A stretch of DNA of 64,000 nucleotides from CAWDPQ01 sp049642465 (GCA_049642465.1 JBAROV010000100.1:1-64000); one strand, 5' to 3'. Positions 15,783-24,919 are shown, numbered from the stretch's first letter. Program-made: numbers and translations. Notes: generated by a model from the letters alone, not told the origin.

Positions 15783-17482
15783 CGCTGAAGAGACTCCTGC
15801 CCTTCGCCGCCCTGTTGGTCCTCCCCCTCGTGGTCATCGATCTTTCAGGGCAGGGTCGCGGCGTTGCGCCCCCCGAGCTGCTCAAGCCGCTCGGCGAATC
15901 GTGGCCGACCTACTCCGGCGACTATTCGGGGAAACGTTACAGCTCGCTGAAGCAGATCAACCAGACAACGGTAAAGAACCTGACGCTCGCATGGGTGGCC
16001 ACGCTCACCGGCGGTGCCGGCGACGGCGGCTTCGGATTCGGCCGCGGCGGTCGCGGCGGCGCCCCGGTCGTCGTCGGCGGCGAAGGCACAGGCGAGTTCT
16101 CTGACGGACGCGGCGTCACCGTCAAGGGATCGGCGCTCATGGTTGACGGTACGATCTACATCTCGGCGCCGGACAATGCCTGGGCGATCAACGCGCTCGA
16201 TGGCACGGAACTGTGGCACTACTTCTGGAAGACGAAGGGTGGCACGCACATCGGCAATCGCGGTCTGGGCATGTGGAACGGCTATCTCTACATGGAAACG
16301 CCGGACAACTACCTGGTATCTCTCGACGCCAAGACCGGGAAGGAGCGCTGGCACAAGGTCATCGCCGACTTCAATCAGCAGTACTTTTCGACCACCGCGG
16401 CGATGGTAATTGGCGATCACGTACTGGCCGGAACCGGCAACGATCTCGACGCGCCAGGATTCCTGCAGTCCTTCGACCCGGAAACTGGTGACCTCCAGTG
16501 GAAGCTGTACACCGTCCCGATGAAAGCGGGAGACCCAGGGCTCGATACCTGGCCAAACCTCACCGCCGCGCAACACGGTGGCGCGCAGCCGTGGTTGCCC
16601 GGTGCCTACGATCCCGAGACCAAGCTGTACATCTTCGGAACAGGAAATCCCACGCCGGCGTACACCGTGGGCCGAGGTGAGGGAGACAACCTGTTCACGT
16701 GTTCGTTGATCGCGGTGAACGTGGATACCGGAAAGATGGCGTGGTATTTCCAGACCTCGCCCCACGACATGCACGACTGGGATTCCGCCCAGACACCGAT
16801 CCTTTTCGACGCCGTCATCAACGGCAAGCCGCGCAAGCTCGTGTCCACGGCGGCGCGCAACGGGTACTTCTTCACGCTCGATCGCGTCACGGGTGAACAC
16901 CTCGTCTCCACCAAATACGGTTCGACGACGAACTGGGTGAAGAACGTGGCGCCGAACGGATCGTTACGGCGCGATCCCGTCAAGGATCCTTCTGTCGGCG
17001 GCGCGCTGGTCTCCCCAACGGCGGGTGGAACGATCAACTGGGAACCGCCGGCCTACTCGCCCGACACGGGGCTGTTCTACGTCTCGGAACGGAACGGGTT
17101 TTCGATCTTCTATCTGATCGACACCGATCCTCGCGGCTCGATGGGGCTCGGCGGCGTCGAGCAAGCGAATGTTGGATCGGGCGGAAGCTTCCTGACGGCC
17201 ATCGATCCCAAGACGGGGAAGATTGCGTGGCGGCGGCCCTATCCGAGCGCCGGCGGAGGCGCGGGCGGCGGCGGTGGAGGTCTGCTCACCACCGCGGGTG
17301 GACTGGTGTTTGCCGGAGACGCAGGCGGCAACATCGTTGCTTACGACGCGAAGACGGGCAAGCCGCTCTGGCACTCGAGGATTGGCGGTGTGACGAACGC
17401 GCCGCAAACTTACATGGTGGACGGCAGGCAGTATCTGCTCGTCGCGGCAGGAGATACGCTCTATGCGTTCACGCTCTATTAA
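15779..17482 (+). CDS. Exported PQQ-dependent alcohol dehydrogenase-type quinoprotein
   Basis: 567 residues: signal peptide (LLPFAALLVLPLVVIDLSGQ), then the eight-bladed PQQ-ADH propeller. Typical pieces are WPTYSGDYSGKRYSSLKQIN, AINALDGTELWHY, TPDNYLVSLDAKTGKERW, GTGNPTPAY, TSPHDMHDWDSAQTP and the C-terminal GGNIVAYDAKTGKPLWH. A Gly-rich loop (GFGRGGRGGAP) lies around 85-95. The C-terminal haem domain of quinohaemoproteins is absent, which fits use of the co-transcribed cytochrome. ATGA overlap with that gene sets the start. Substrate (methanol, ethanol, other alcohol or polyol) is not decided by sequence alone. Confidence 0.88.
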   Translation: MTLKRLLPFAALLVLPLVVIDLSGQGRGVAPPELLKPLGESWPTYSGDYSGKRYSSLKQINQTTVKNLTLAWVATLTGGAGDGGFGFGRGGRGGAPVVVGGEGTGEFSDGRGVTVKGSALMVDGTIYISAPDNAWAINALDGTELWHYFWKTKGGTHIGNRGLGMWNGYLYMETPDNYLVSLDAKTGKERWHKVIADFNQQYFSTTAAMVIGDHVLAGTGNDLDAPGFLQSFDPETGDLQWKLYTVPMKAGDPGLDTWPNLTAAQHGGAQPWLPGAYDPETKLYIFGTGNPTPAYTVGRGEGDNLFTCSLIAVNVDTGKMAWYFQTSPHDMHDWDSAQTPILFDAVINGKPRKLVSTAARNGYFFTLDRVTGEHLVSTKYGSTTNWVKNVAPNGSLRRDPVKDPSVGGALVSPTAGGTINWEPPAYSPDTGLFYVSERNGFSIFYLIDTDPRGSMGLGGVEQANVGSGGSFLTAIDPKTGKIAWRRPYPSAGGGAGGGGGGLLTTAGGLVFAGDAGGNIVAYDAKTGKPLWHSRIGGVTNAPQTYMVDGRQYLLVAAGDTLYAFTLY

Positions 17483-17517
17483 CCGAAGCCACGAGCCAGG
17501 GCCGGCCCGCGAGCACG

Positions 17518-17689
17518 CGGGCGCCTGCGGCCCGAGCGAGGCGCCGGCTTGCCAGCCGGAGCGCCGGCCCGCCTTCGCGAAAGCTACGGCGGGCAACCTT
17601 CGCGATAACTCGGCGCGAAGGGTGGAGGGAAGTCGGCCGAAGGCCGACCGCCGAGCGAGAGCGAGCGGGGGTGGGGCCCCGCGAGCACT
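17518..17689. repeat. Dispersed GC-rich repeat family B, copy 1 (hairpin-dense)
   Basis: A 27-bp block at 17518-17544 is identical to the reverse complement of 43885-43911. A second block ending GGGGCCCCGCGAGCACT (to 17689) matches the reverse complement of the stretch beginning at 43837 with a few differences. Here the blocks are separated by an extra ~110 bp made of hairpins: CCGGCT/AGCCGG (17544-17559), GCCCGCC/GGCGGGC (17567-17594) and GTCGGCC/GGCCGAC (17632-17648). The run starts 35 nt after the quinoprotein stop and may also end transcription. Nothing else is visible in 17483-17706. Confidence 0.8.
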
Positions 17690-17706
17690 AAGCAAAGGTA
17701 ACGGTC

Positions 17707-17961
17707 ATGAAGATCGAAGAACTGGTGCTTCTCACAAACGGACTCTCAGTGACCGCTTGCGGACAGACGCTCGTCTGCGACCGGACTCGAATTGTCCCGG
17801 TCAGAAATGACGCGTTCGATCTGAAGTTCCTGATTGCGGGCACCGACCAGGTGCCGCGCCTGCGACTGTCGCGCGAGCGCGTGCTGAAGGCCAGCGCGGA
17901 CGAAGTGAGGGGAATCGTCCGCCGCGTCGTCCGCGCGCTAGCCTGTTCGAGAGTTTTGTAG
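17707..17961 (+). CDS. Hypothetical small protein
   Basis: 84 residues, MKIEELVLLTNG...RVL, with no recognisable domain, signal peptide or membrane segment. It has an acidic N-terminal strand-like half and a basic helical C-terminus (RLRLSRERVLKASADEVRGIVRRVVRALA, given here only in part: RGIVRRVVRALA). A weak ribosome site (AAAGG) precedes the ATG. It sits alone between a repeat and the convergent phoX gene. It could be a genuine small cytoplasmic protein or a chance frame; conservation would decide. Confidence 0.45.
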   Translation: MKIEELVLLTNGLSVTACGQTLVCDRTRIVPVRNDAFDLKFLIAGTDQVPRLRLSRERVLKASADEVRGIVRRVVRALACSRVL

Positions 17962-17981
17962 CTCTTTTCCCTTTTCCCTTC

Positions 17982-19529
17982 CTAGAGCGGCCCCGACCTC
18001 CATGGACCCCAAATCGCCAGCGTCGCTGCGCGCTCGAAGCGTTCAGGACCGACTGGGATCTGCAGCGCGCTCCTGTACGGCTGGGTTGTGCGGACCGTCG
18101 AACGCCCGTACTGATTCACAAAGAGTGTCTGGCCGTCGGGACTGAAGCACACACCGGCGAACTCGATCGTATTCCTCAGGTTGCGCGCCAAATCGAAGAT
18201 TTCACCCGAGGGTGAAATCCCGCGCAGGAACTGCGTGCCGCCCGCATCTTCGCACACGATCAATCCGCCCTGCGGCGTCGTGCAGCAGTTGTCCGGGCCG
18301 TCACAGACCTCATGATGCGGCGATTCGAAGATCATCGTGAGCGTAGATGCCACGGGATCGTGGACCCAGACCTGTCCGAATCCCATTTGGCCGCCGTTGG
18401 TGGACACGAAATAGATCTTGCCGCGGTCGTACCAGCAACCCTCGAGACGGCGGAATCGTATTCCGCCGAGGTCGTACCCTTGTTTGAATACAGCGGACCC
18501 GGCAACCGTGCTTGGCGAACCTGGAAAAGCTTCGATGGTGGCGCCGACGGGGGTCGGATCGGGGTCGCCGATCGTTACCCACTCGACGTCAAGCGTATGC
18601 CCAACGTGCTGATTGATCCCGGCCTCGTAGCGATCGACGTTGCGCACCTTCATCATCTCGAGGACGCCGCCGTTGGCCGCAAGATCGCCAGGACGCGTGG
18701 GTTTCACATTGGGAACGAAGCGGTAGAACCCTGAGACGTCTCCCTGATCCTCCGTTTCGTAAACGATACCGGTTGCGGGATCCACCGCCACGGCTTCGTG
18801 GGCAAATCGTCCGAGCTGACGCAGTGGTACTGGTGCAGCCGGTGCCCCCGGAGGCGTGTTGATCGGCACTTCGAAGTTGTATCCGTGGTTCTGAGCGAAT
18901 CCTGAGGTTGCCGTGGGCGAGCCGTTCAGCAGCGTCTCTTCGGATGAGAGCCAGCTGCCCCAGGGCGTGACGCCACCCGCGCAGTTCCGCAGCGTTCCGA
19001 CGAGACTCCAGTGCTGGGAAATGAGACGCCGTTGTCCATGGGGCTCCACGACCAGCGTGCTCGTTCCCCCGCCGGCATAGGTGTCATAGGCGAAGGCGCG
19101 TGGGCCAAAATCCGTCTCCAGAACGGAGTTCAGGATGCCAGCTGACGACGATGTGCTGCCCGATGGTCTGGGACGAAGCCGATTGGGATCCTCGTTGTCT
19201 TCGTGATTGCGGACGAGCAGGATATTGCCGTTCGGCAAGCCAAACGCGCCCATCCCGTCCATGGCTTTGGGTGCTGGAAACCCGTCGTCCATCGGATCGC
19301 CTTCGGTACTGACGACGCGATACTGGAAGCCTGGTGGCAAGGCGAGATCGTCGCCTGCCGGCGTCAACCGGCCGTAGCCAGTCCCGCGGCCGCGATCGGG
19401 CGCGGCGGCATATGCGGCCCGGGCCACGAGCGCGTCGAAGAGACCACCGCCGATCGTTGTAGCACCGGCGGCGAACGCGGAACGGGTAACGAACTGGCGG
19501 CGATTGAGGTCTGACCGCTTGCGTGACAT
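17982..19529 (-). CDS. Tat-exported PhoX-family phosphatase (DUF839)
   Basis: 515 residues. The N-terminus is a twin-arginine signal (DLNRRQFVTRSAFAAGATTIGG). Downstream motifs fit the DUF839/PhoX propeller that hydrolyses phosphate monoesters with Ca/Fe cofactors: LLVRNHEDNE near 110, a GGGTSTL stretch, NCAGGVTPWGSWLSSEE near 205-220 and the late VCDGPDNCCTTPQGGL block. GGAGG 7 nt before the ATG at 19529 settles the start over the longer frame to 19658. It lies 58 nt downstream of the threonine-dehydratase-like gene on the same strand, possibly in one transcript. No Pho box was identified. Confidence 0.85.
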   Translation of the reverse strand: MSRKRSDLNRRQFVTRSAFAAGATTIGGGLFDALVARAAYAAAPDRGRGTGYGRLTPAGDDLALPPGFQYRVVSTEGDPMDDGFPAPKAMDGMGAFGLPNGNILLVRNHEDNEDPNRLRPRPSGSTSSSAGILNSVLETDFGPRAFAYDTYAGGGTSTLVVEPHGQRRLISQHWSLVGTLRNCAGGVTPWGSWLSSEETLLNGSPTATSGFAQNHGYNFEVPINTPPGAPAAPVPLRQLGRFAHEAVAVDPATGIVYETEDQGDVSGFYRFVPNVKPTRPGDLAANGGVLEMMKVRNVDRYEAGINQHVGHTLDVEWVTIGDPDPTPVGATIEAFPGSPSTVAGSAVFKQGYDLGGIRFRRLEGCWYDRGKIYFVSTNGGQMGFGQVWVHDPVASTLTMIFESPHHEVCDGPDNCCTTPQGGLIVCEDAGGTQFLRGISPSGEIFDLARNLRNTIEFAGVCFSPDGQTLFVNQYGRSTVRTTQPYRSALQIPVGPERFERAATLAIWGPWRSGPL

Positions 19530-19587
19530 CGGCAACCTCCGTGAAAGAGTGGACGGCGCTAGATTCTCTGTGCCCCGGGCCGCGAGA

Positions 19588-20568
19588 TCAAGAGGGATGT
19601 GAAAACGACGCCGTTTTGGTGGTTTGCAGCACACCGGCCAGCACAGCAGCATCGACATTCGCGCCCGTCAGCACGAATCCGACAACCCGACCGCGTATGC
19701 GATCGCGTTCCTGTAGCAGTGCCGCCAGACCCGCAGCTCCGGCTCCTTCGGCCACGTTGTGAGTGTCGTCGTACACCGCCCTCATGGCTCCTTCGATCTC
19801 GTCGTCTGTCACTTCGACGATCCGTTCGACGCCGCGGCGGAGAATCTCGAAAGCCGTTGGCTCAGGTGTGCGACAGGCGATCCCGTCCGCGATTCGCGTC
19901 GTGACATCGTGTGATATGGGCTGGCCCAACGCGAAGGAGCGCGCGTAGGCCGGCGCTTCAGCCGCGACGACGCCGACGATCTGTGTGGTGCGATTCAGGG
20001 CGTCGCGAACGGCAATCGCACCGCAGATGCCCGAGCCGAGTCCGATCGGCACATAGAGCGTGTCCAGCGCAGGCACGGCCCGAAAGAGTTCCAGCGAATA
20101 AGTAGCGACGCCTCGAACCAGCAGTTCGTGGAACGAAGGCATCATGTGCCAGCCGCGCTCCCCGGCAATCGCCAGTGCAGCCTCGAATGACGATTGGAAG
20201 TCGTAACCACGCTCGATGATTTCGGCACCGAGTGCCCGCATCGCACGGTTCTTGCTGACGCTGTTGCCATGAGGGACCACGACCGCGACGGGTGTGCCAG
20301 AACGCCGCGCCGCGTACGCCACGGATTGACCGTGATTGCCGCGCGTTGCGGCAATCACGCCGCCGATCTGTTCCCCCCCTTTCAGAAGATCGTCGAAATA
20401 AACGAGACCTCCTCGAATCTTGAACGCCCCCACCGGGGTGTGGTTTTCGTGCTTGACCCATACCTCCGTCCCGCACCGCTCGTCGAGAAGCGGCCATCGC
20501 TGCTGCGGGGTTGGAGCCATCGCGCCGTAAACGACAGCGGCTGCGGCCTCGATTTCATCGAGCCTCAT
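19588..20568 (-). CDS. Threonine/serine dehydratase-like PLP enzyme
   Basis: 326 residues, fold type II PLP enzyme. The Schiff-base lysine lies in PVGAFKIRGG (~49-58), followed by ATRGNHGQSVAYAAR and the phosphate-binding loop GLGSGICGA. It resembles catabolic threonine ammonia-lyase or hydroxyaspartate/serine dehydratase and lacks the C-terminal ACT regulatory domain of biosynthetic IlvA. The predicted reaction is deamination of a beta-hydroxy amino acid to a 2-oxo acid. I take the ATG at 20568 rather than the TTG one codon upstream. The start faces the glucarate-dehydratase-like gene across 64 bp. Confidence 0.85.
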   Translation of the reverse strand: MRLDEIEAAAAVVYGAMAPTPQQRWPLLDERCGTEVWVKHENHTPVGAFKIRGGLVYFDDLLKGGEQIGGVIAATRGNHGQSVAYAARRSGTPVAVVVPHGNSVSKNRAMRALGAEIIERGYDFQSSFEAALAIAGERGWHMMPSFHELLVRGVATYSLELFRAVPALDTLYVPIGLGSGICGAIAVRDALNRTTQIVGVVAAEAPAYARSFALGQPISHDVTTRIADGIACRTPEPTAFEILRRGVERIVEVTDDEIEGAMRAVYDDTHNVAEGAGAAGLAALLQERDRIRGRVVGFVLTGANVDAAVLAGVLQTTKTASFSHPS

Positions 20569-20619
20569 CAAGCAAGCATGCTACCGCAGCACGCCGCCCG
20601 CCGCTCGTTGCACGTCGCT

Positions 20620-20625
20620 TATACT
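20620..20625 (+). promoter_or_regulatory. Candidate -10 hexamer TATACT, leaderless-type
   Basis: TATACT matches the sigma-70 -10 consensus at five of six positions and lies 7 nt before the ATG at 20633, with no Shine-Dalgarno between. This spacing would place the transcript start at or within a base or two of the start codon. Confidence 0.4.
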
Positions 20626-20632
20626 CCACCCC

Positions 20633-21901
20633 ATGAAGATCACGGACGTTCGCGCGACGACTGTGACCGTTCCGCTCGAAGCGCCGCTCCGCCACGCGAA
20701 TGGGTGCCACTGGGGACGCTTCGTGCGGACGATCGTCGAGATCGAGACCGACAACGGGCTGGTCGGCCTGGGCGAGATGGGCGGCGGCGGCGAGTCTGCG
20801 GTGGCGGGTGTCACCGCGCTGAAGTCGTACCTACTCGGACGAGATCCGGCGCGCCTCGAGGAAATGCGGTTTCTGCTCGCGAATCCGACGGCATCTCTCT
20901 ACAACAATCGCACGCAGATTGTTGCAGCGCTCGAGTTTGCCTGCCTCGACATCCTCGGACAGGCGTGGGGAGTCCCCGTTTCCGAAATCCTCGGAGGTCG
21001 GCTTCGAGATCGGGTGACCTTTGCGTCCTATCTGTTCTATCGCTATGCCGCGGCAAACGGCCGCGGAACGACGCGCACAATCGAACAGGTCATTGCGCAT
21101 GCGAAGGAACTGAAAGCGAAGTATGGCTTCGAGACGCACAAGCTGAAAGGCGGCGTCTTCCCGCCAGAGTACGACCTCGAGGTCTACCGCGCACTGACGA
21201 GCGCGCTGCCCGGTGACGCGTTCCGCTTCGATCCCAATGCCGTCTGGTCTGCGGAACAGGCCATCTGGTTTGGTCGCCGCATCGAAGACCTGAACAACGA
21301 CTACCTCGAGGACCCGGTGTTCGGTCTGACGGGCATGCGCCATGTCAGGGAACGGCTTCGATTCCCGCTCGCCACCAACACCGTCGTCGTCAATTTCGAG
21401 CAGCTTGCCGCAAATGTGCTGAACAGAGCGGTTGATGTGATTCTGCTCGACACGACGTTTTGGGGAGGCATCCGTGCGTGCGTGAAGGCCGCCGGCGTCT
21501 GCGAGACATTCCAGCTGGGTGTGGCCGTTCACTCGTCCGGCGAGCTTGGCATTCAGCTGGCGACGATGCTGCATCTGGGGGCGGTGATCCCGAACCTCTC
21601 GTTCGCGGCAGACGCACACTACCACCATCTCCTGGACGACATCATCGAGGGAGGCAAGTTGAAATACGAAAGGGGCGCGATTCGCGTGCCTGACCGTCCG
21701 GGGCTCGGTGTGCGACTGGATCGGGAGAAGCTCGCCAAGTACGCGGAGCTTTATCGGAAGCTCGGATCCTACCCCTACGATCAGGATCCCGGCCGTCCCG
21801 GATGGACCCCGCTCGTCCCGAACGATCGCTGGGCCGATCCCGGCGATTCGACAGAGCCGTTTGCTGACGCTACTTCTTCATCCCGGGCGAGCTCCAGTTG
21901 A
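20633..21901 (+). CDS. Enolase-superfamily acid-sugar dehydratase (glucarate dehydratase-like)
   Basis: 422 residues of the mandelate racemase/muconate lactonising superfamily. The N-terminal capping domain is followed by the barrel with candidate base ETHKLKGG (~165), metal ligands in RFDPNAVW and YLEDPVFG, the LLDTTFWGG segment (~270) and a His-Asp dyad region VAVHSSGELGIQLATMLH like that of glucarate dehydratase. The likely reaction is dehydration of an aldarate or aldonate. Uronate-related neighbours (cupin, exported oxidoreductases, the PL22-like gene at 1802) fit, but the exact substrate is open. The last 32 bp overlap the convergent cupin, giving an odd Ser-rich C-terminal tail (ATSSSRASSS). 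Confidence 0.78.
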   Translation: MKITDVRATTVTVPLEAPLRHANGCHWGRFVRTIVEIETDNGLVGLGEMGGGGESAVAGVTALKSYLLGRDPARLEEMRFLLANPTASLYNNRTQIVAALEFACLDILGQAWGVPVSEILGGRLRDRVTFASYLFYRYAAANGRGTTRTIEQVIAHAKELKAKYGFETHKLKGGVFPPEYDLEVYRALTSALPGDAFRFDPNAVWSAEQAIWFGRRIEDLNNDYLEDPVFGLTGMRHVRERLRFPLATNTVVVNFEQLAANVLNRAVDVILLDTTFWGGIRACVKAAGVCETFQLGVAVHSSGELGIQLATMLHLGAVIPNLSFAADAHYHHLLDDIIEGGKLKYERGAIRVPDRPGLGVRLDREKLAKYAELYRKLGSYPYDQDPGRPGWTPLVPNDRWADPGDSTEPFADATSSSRASSS

Positions 21902-22310
21902 CGACGTGATACGTCGCCGGCCCCGCGCCGACGTTCCTGATCCCGTGCAGCTGGTTGGACGCCTGGAAGATGACTGACCCCACGCCAAGCTTCTTCCACT
22001 CGCCGTTCACCAGCGCTTCGACGGTCCCCTCTTTCACGATGAGCAGTTCCTCGTTCGGGTGCTGGTGCGGCGCGTGAGACGTCTGACCGGGATTGAGGGT
22101 CGTGATGTGGATCTCGAGTTCGTCGAGCGTGGCCGTGGGGGACCGCACGACCTGCCTGACTGTCCCCACCTCCGTCTTCCTGACGGCCACGCTGTCCCAG
22201 TCGAACGCCGTGGATGGCAGAACGGCGCGCGGCGCCGCGGCAACAACGGCCATGGTGGCGCCGACGGAGATGACTGCAACGACGAGATCGCGTGGCTTCA
22301 GCAGCGTCAT
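21870..22310 (-). CDS. Exported cupin-domain protein
   Basis: 146 residues. A hydrophobic N-terminal segment (DLVVAVISVGATMAVVAA) suggests export or membrane anchoring. The body is one cupin barrel: HAPHQHPNEELLIVKEG supplies the first metal motif (two His and Glu), NQLHGIRNVG the second. Function could be sugar isomerisation, binding or sensing. Its ATG overlaps the stop of the upstream oxidoreductase as ATGA, so it is co-translated with it. The C-terminus overlaps the convergent enolase-superfamily gene by 32 bp. Confidence 0.82.
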   Translation of the reverse strand: MTLLKPRDLVVAVISVGATMAVVAAAPRAVLPSTAFDWDSVAVRKTEVGTVRQVVRSPTATLDELEIHITTLNPGQTSHAPHQHPNEELLIVKEGTVEALVNGEWKKLGVGSVIFQASNQLHGIRNVGAGPATYHVVNWSSPGMKK

Positions 22311-23704
22311 AGGGTGCTCTCGATCATGGTGTAGGGGAAGCGTTGTGGACGCGACAGCATCGCGTTTGCCTCATCATCATTCCTGAATCGTTCTCTCACG
22401 GGATCCCAGTACACCTTGCGCTTGAGTTTCATGGCGATGTGGTGGACGAGGCACGCGGCGCACGACCGGTGCGCCACTTCAACCGGCGCGATCGGTTCGC
22501 GGCGCGAGCGAACGCACTCCAGCCAATTACGATGATGATTCGAGCTCTCGTAGAGGTGGGTTTCGTCCGGTCCGATCACTGACGTGATGATTTTTGGATC
22601 GCTGGCGGAGAGCGCTTTCGGATCCTTGAGCTTTGCCACCGGATCGCTGCCAGTCACCGTCTCGTTTCCGCGAGACACGAAAATCCAGCCTTCGGTGCCA
22701 ATGAACTTGATGCCGTTCGGAAAATCGCCGCTCACGATCATCTTCACGCCGTTGGCGTACAGCGCTTCGGTCCTGAAGGGCCCGTGCACATCCCAGATCC
22801 CTTTTTTGGGGAACTCCGCCGTGCCCGAGACTTCGATTGGACCTGTGAACTCGGTGTCCATCCCCCAATGCGCGCTGTCGAGGTGATGGGCGCCCCACCC
22901 GGTGATCATGCCCGCGCCGAATTGCTCGCAGCGCAGCCATCCCGGTCGGTCGTAGCCGCTCTGCGGATGGACTCGCTTCTCCGTGTAGGGCACGACGGGC
23001 GTGGACCCCAGCCACATGTCGTAGTTGAGGTTCTTCGGGACCGGCATCACCGGTTCTTCATCGCCGGACGGATCGCCTGGGAGTCCGACTTCGACGGTCT
23101 TCAACTCGCCGATGCGCCCGTTCCGAACCAGCTCGGCGGCGTATCGGAACTGCGCGGACGACCGCTGCTGGCTGCCGATCTGAAAGATGCGCCCGGATCG
23201 ATGCACGGCATCGCTGAGCGCGCGCCCTTCGCCAATGGTGAGCGACGCCGGCTTCTGCAGATAGACATCCTTGCCGGCGTGCACGGCATGGATGGCAATG
23301 ATGGTGTGCCAGTGATCGGGCGTACTGATGACGACCGCGTCGATGTCCTTTCGCGCCAGAAGATCGCGATAGTCGGCGCACGTCGTCACACCATCGTAGG
23401 GTTTACCGGTTGTCTTGGTGTAGTAACCGTTGACGAGTGCTTTTGCCTCCTCGACGCGCTTGCTGTCCACATCGCACACCGCGATGATGCGGGCACGTTC
23501 GTTTCGCCAGATGCCTGGCATGTCGTGGCCGCGGGAGATCCGTCCCGTCCCGATCGCCCCGACGTTGATGCGGTTGCTGGGAGCGGCCGCTCCAAAGACC
23601 GATGCCGGAAGGATGGCTGGAAAACCGGCAACGAGCGACGAGGCCGCCGCGGCGTTGCCTGCGGTCTTGATGAACGTGCGGCGGGAGGTGCGTTTGTCGG
23701 ACAT
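22307..23704 (-). CDS. Tat-exported Gfo/Idh/MocA family oxidoreductase
   Basis: 465 residues. Tat signal SRRTFIKTAGNAAAASS, then a Rossmann domain (VGAIGTGRISRGHDMPGI near 45) and the family's catalytic-Lys motif in YLQKPASLTIGEG (~130). Later AGMITGWGAHHLDSAHWG carries the conserved His residues. These enzymes oxidise or isomerise sugars or cyclitols with a tightly bound NAD(P); exported members carry cofactor through Tat. The start at 23704 (MSDKRTSRRTF) is set by the Tat motif; the frame extends to 24043 as antisense noise and a repeat. Coupled to the following cupin, 50 bp behind a second family member. Confidence 0.88.
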   Translation of the reverse strand: MSDKRTSRRTFIKTAGNAAAASSLVAGFPAILPASVFGAAAPSNRINVGAIGTGRISRGHDMPGIWRNERARIIAVCDVDSKRVEEAKALVNGYYTKTTGKPYDGVTTCADYRDLLARKDIDAVVISTPDHWHTIIAIHAVHAGKDVYLQKPASLTIGEGRALSDAVHRSGRIFQIGSQQRSSAQFRYAAELVRNGRIGELKTVEVGLPGDPSGDEEPVMPVPKNLNYDMWLGSTPVVPYTEKRVHPQSGYDRPGWLRCEQFGAGMITGWGAHHLDSAHWGMDTEFTGPIEVSGTAEFPKKGIWDVHGPFRTEALYANGVKMIVSGDFPNGIKFIGTEGWIFVSRGNETVTGSDPVAKLKDPKALSASDPKIITSVIGPDETHLYESSNHHRNWLECVRSRREPIAPVEVAHRSCAACLVHHIAMKLKRKVYWDPVRERFRNDDEANAMLSRPQRFPYTMIESTL

Positions 23705-23746
23705 GCATGCTCCAGTCCGGATGTGGCTTGCGGCCAGCCGTGTGGC

Positions 23747-23764
23747 TTCCGCCTTCAGGCGGAA
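23747..23764. repeat. Short perfect palindrome across a stop codon
   Basis: TTCCGCCT-TC-AGGCGGAA is an 8-bp perfect inverted repeat with a 2-nt spacer. It overlaps the TGA (23755-23757, minus strand) of the upstream oxidoreductase and fills part of the 50-bp gap to the next one. It looks like a REP-type hairpin that could stabilise or terminate the mRNA. Only one copy is in the window. Confidence 0.6.
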
Positions 23765-24900
23765 TCGCCTTTTGCCGGCTGCGCTTGCTTCTGCGCTTTC
23801 AGCACTAATTCGGTCGCCAACAAGCAGTGCGCCTGCGGCATCGCCGTCTCCGTGCGGTCCACGACGTCCGAGACGAGTTGTTCGCCATAGGGAAGCGGTA
23901 CCTTCGAACAATCGATGTAGCGCGTCTCCTTGTGATCCACGAGAAACAGGTGGCTGCCGCCGGGTCGGCCTGCGATGTCGATATTCTTCCGGATTTCGAT
24001 GTAACCATCTGTCCCGAGCACGGTCAGTCGGCCGTCTCCCCACGTCGCCAATCCGTCAGGTGTGAACCAGTCAACCCGTATGTAACCTGCGCCGCCGTTG
24101 CCGCGGACCAACATGTCGCCGAAATCCTCGAACGTCGGGTACTGCGGATGATGCACGTTACCGACCTGAGAGGCGACGACCTCGGCTCGTGTCGAACCCG
24201 TGAAATAGAGGAACTGATCGGCCTGATGTGACGCGATATCGCAGAGGATTCCGCCGAACCGCGGTCGATCGAAAAACCACGGCGGCCGGGTGGAGGCGTT
24301 CATTCGATGCGGCCCGAGACCGATCGTCTGGACCACACGACCGATCGCGCCTGCTTTGACGAGTTCGCCAGCTTTGACGGTCGCCCGGTTCTCGAACCGC
24401 TCGCTGTACATGATGGAGTAGATTCGGTGCGTCTGAGCCTGGACCTTGCGCACCTCGGCCAGCTGATCGAGCGTCGTGATGCCCGGCTTGTCGGCCATGT
24501 AGTCCTTGCCGTGCTGCATCACGCGGATGCCGAGCGGGGCTCGCTCGTCGGGGATCGCCGCGCTCAACACCAGCTTGATGTCGCGATCCTCCAGGACCTC
24601 GTTTTCACTGCGTGCGAGCTTCGCTTGCGGAAACCGTTTTACGAAGGCTGCCGCAAGATCCGGTTCGCGCGCGTAGACGAGCGTCAGCTCACCGCCCCCG
24701 CGAAGCACAGCTTCTGTCTGACTGTTGATATGCCCGTGATTCAGGCCGATCACGCCGAACCTGAGACGCGGGGATTTCGTTGGCGCGGCCTGGCGCCAGC
24801 GCGTCGCAGCGGACCGTGGTGCGCCGTGCGCGCGAGCGACAAACGCAGAGGTCACGAGACTCGTGAGAAAGCCGCGACGGCCGGGTCGATGTGGCGTCAT
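23755..24900 (-). CDS. Tat-exported Gfo/Idh/MocA family oxidoreductase, second copy
   Basis: 381 residues. The N-terminus MTPHRPGRRGFLTSLVTSAF is a twin-arginine-like signal. The Rossmann part begins RFGVIGLNHGHINSQTEAVL and the catalytic-Lys segment is KDYMADKPGITTLDQL. Central blocks FGGILCDIASHQADQFLYF and GNGGAGYIRVDWFTPDG are typical of exported members found near sugar-degradation genes. Sequence is clearly divergent from the copy at 22307. The start at 24900 is chosen for the Tat motif. It is transcribed divergently from the TonB receptor across 117 bp and probably leads the operon with the next oxidoreductase and cupin. Confidence 0.86.
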   Translation of the reverse strand: MTPHRPGRRGFLTSLVTSAFVARAHGAPRSAATRWRQAAPTKSPRLRFGVIGLNHGHINSQTEAVLRGGGELTLVYAREPDLAAAFVKRFPQAKLARSENEVLEDRDIKLVLSAAIPDERAPLGIRVMQHGKDYMADKPGITTLDQLAEVRKVQAQTHRIYSIMYSERFENRATVKAGELVKAGAIGRVVQTIGLGPHRMNASTRPPWFFDRPRFGGILCDIASHQADQFLYFTGSTRAEVVASQVGNVHHPQYPTFEDFGDMLVRGNGGAGYIRVDWFTPDGLATWGDGRLTVLGTDGYIEIRKNIDIAGRPGGSHLFLVDHKETRYIDCSKVPLPYGEQLVSDVVDRTETAMPQAHCLLATELVLKAQKQAQPAKGDSA

Positions 24901-24919
24901 GTTTTGCCCTGTCAAACGG

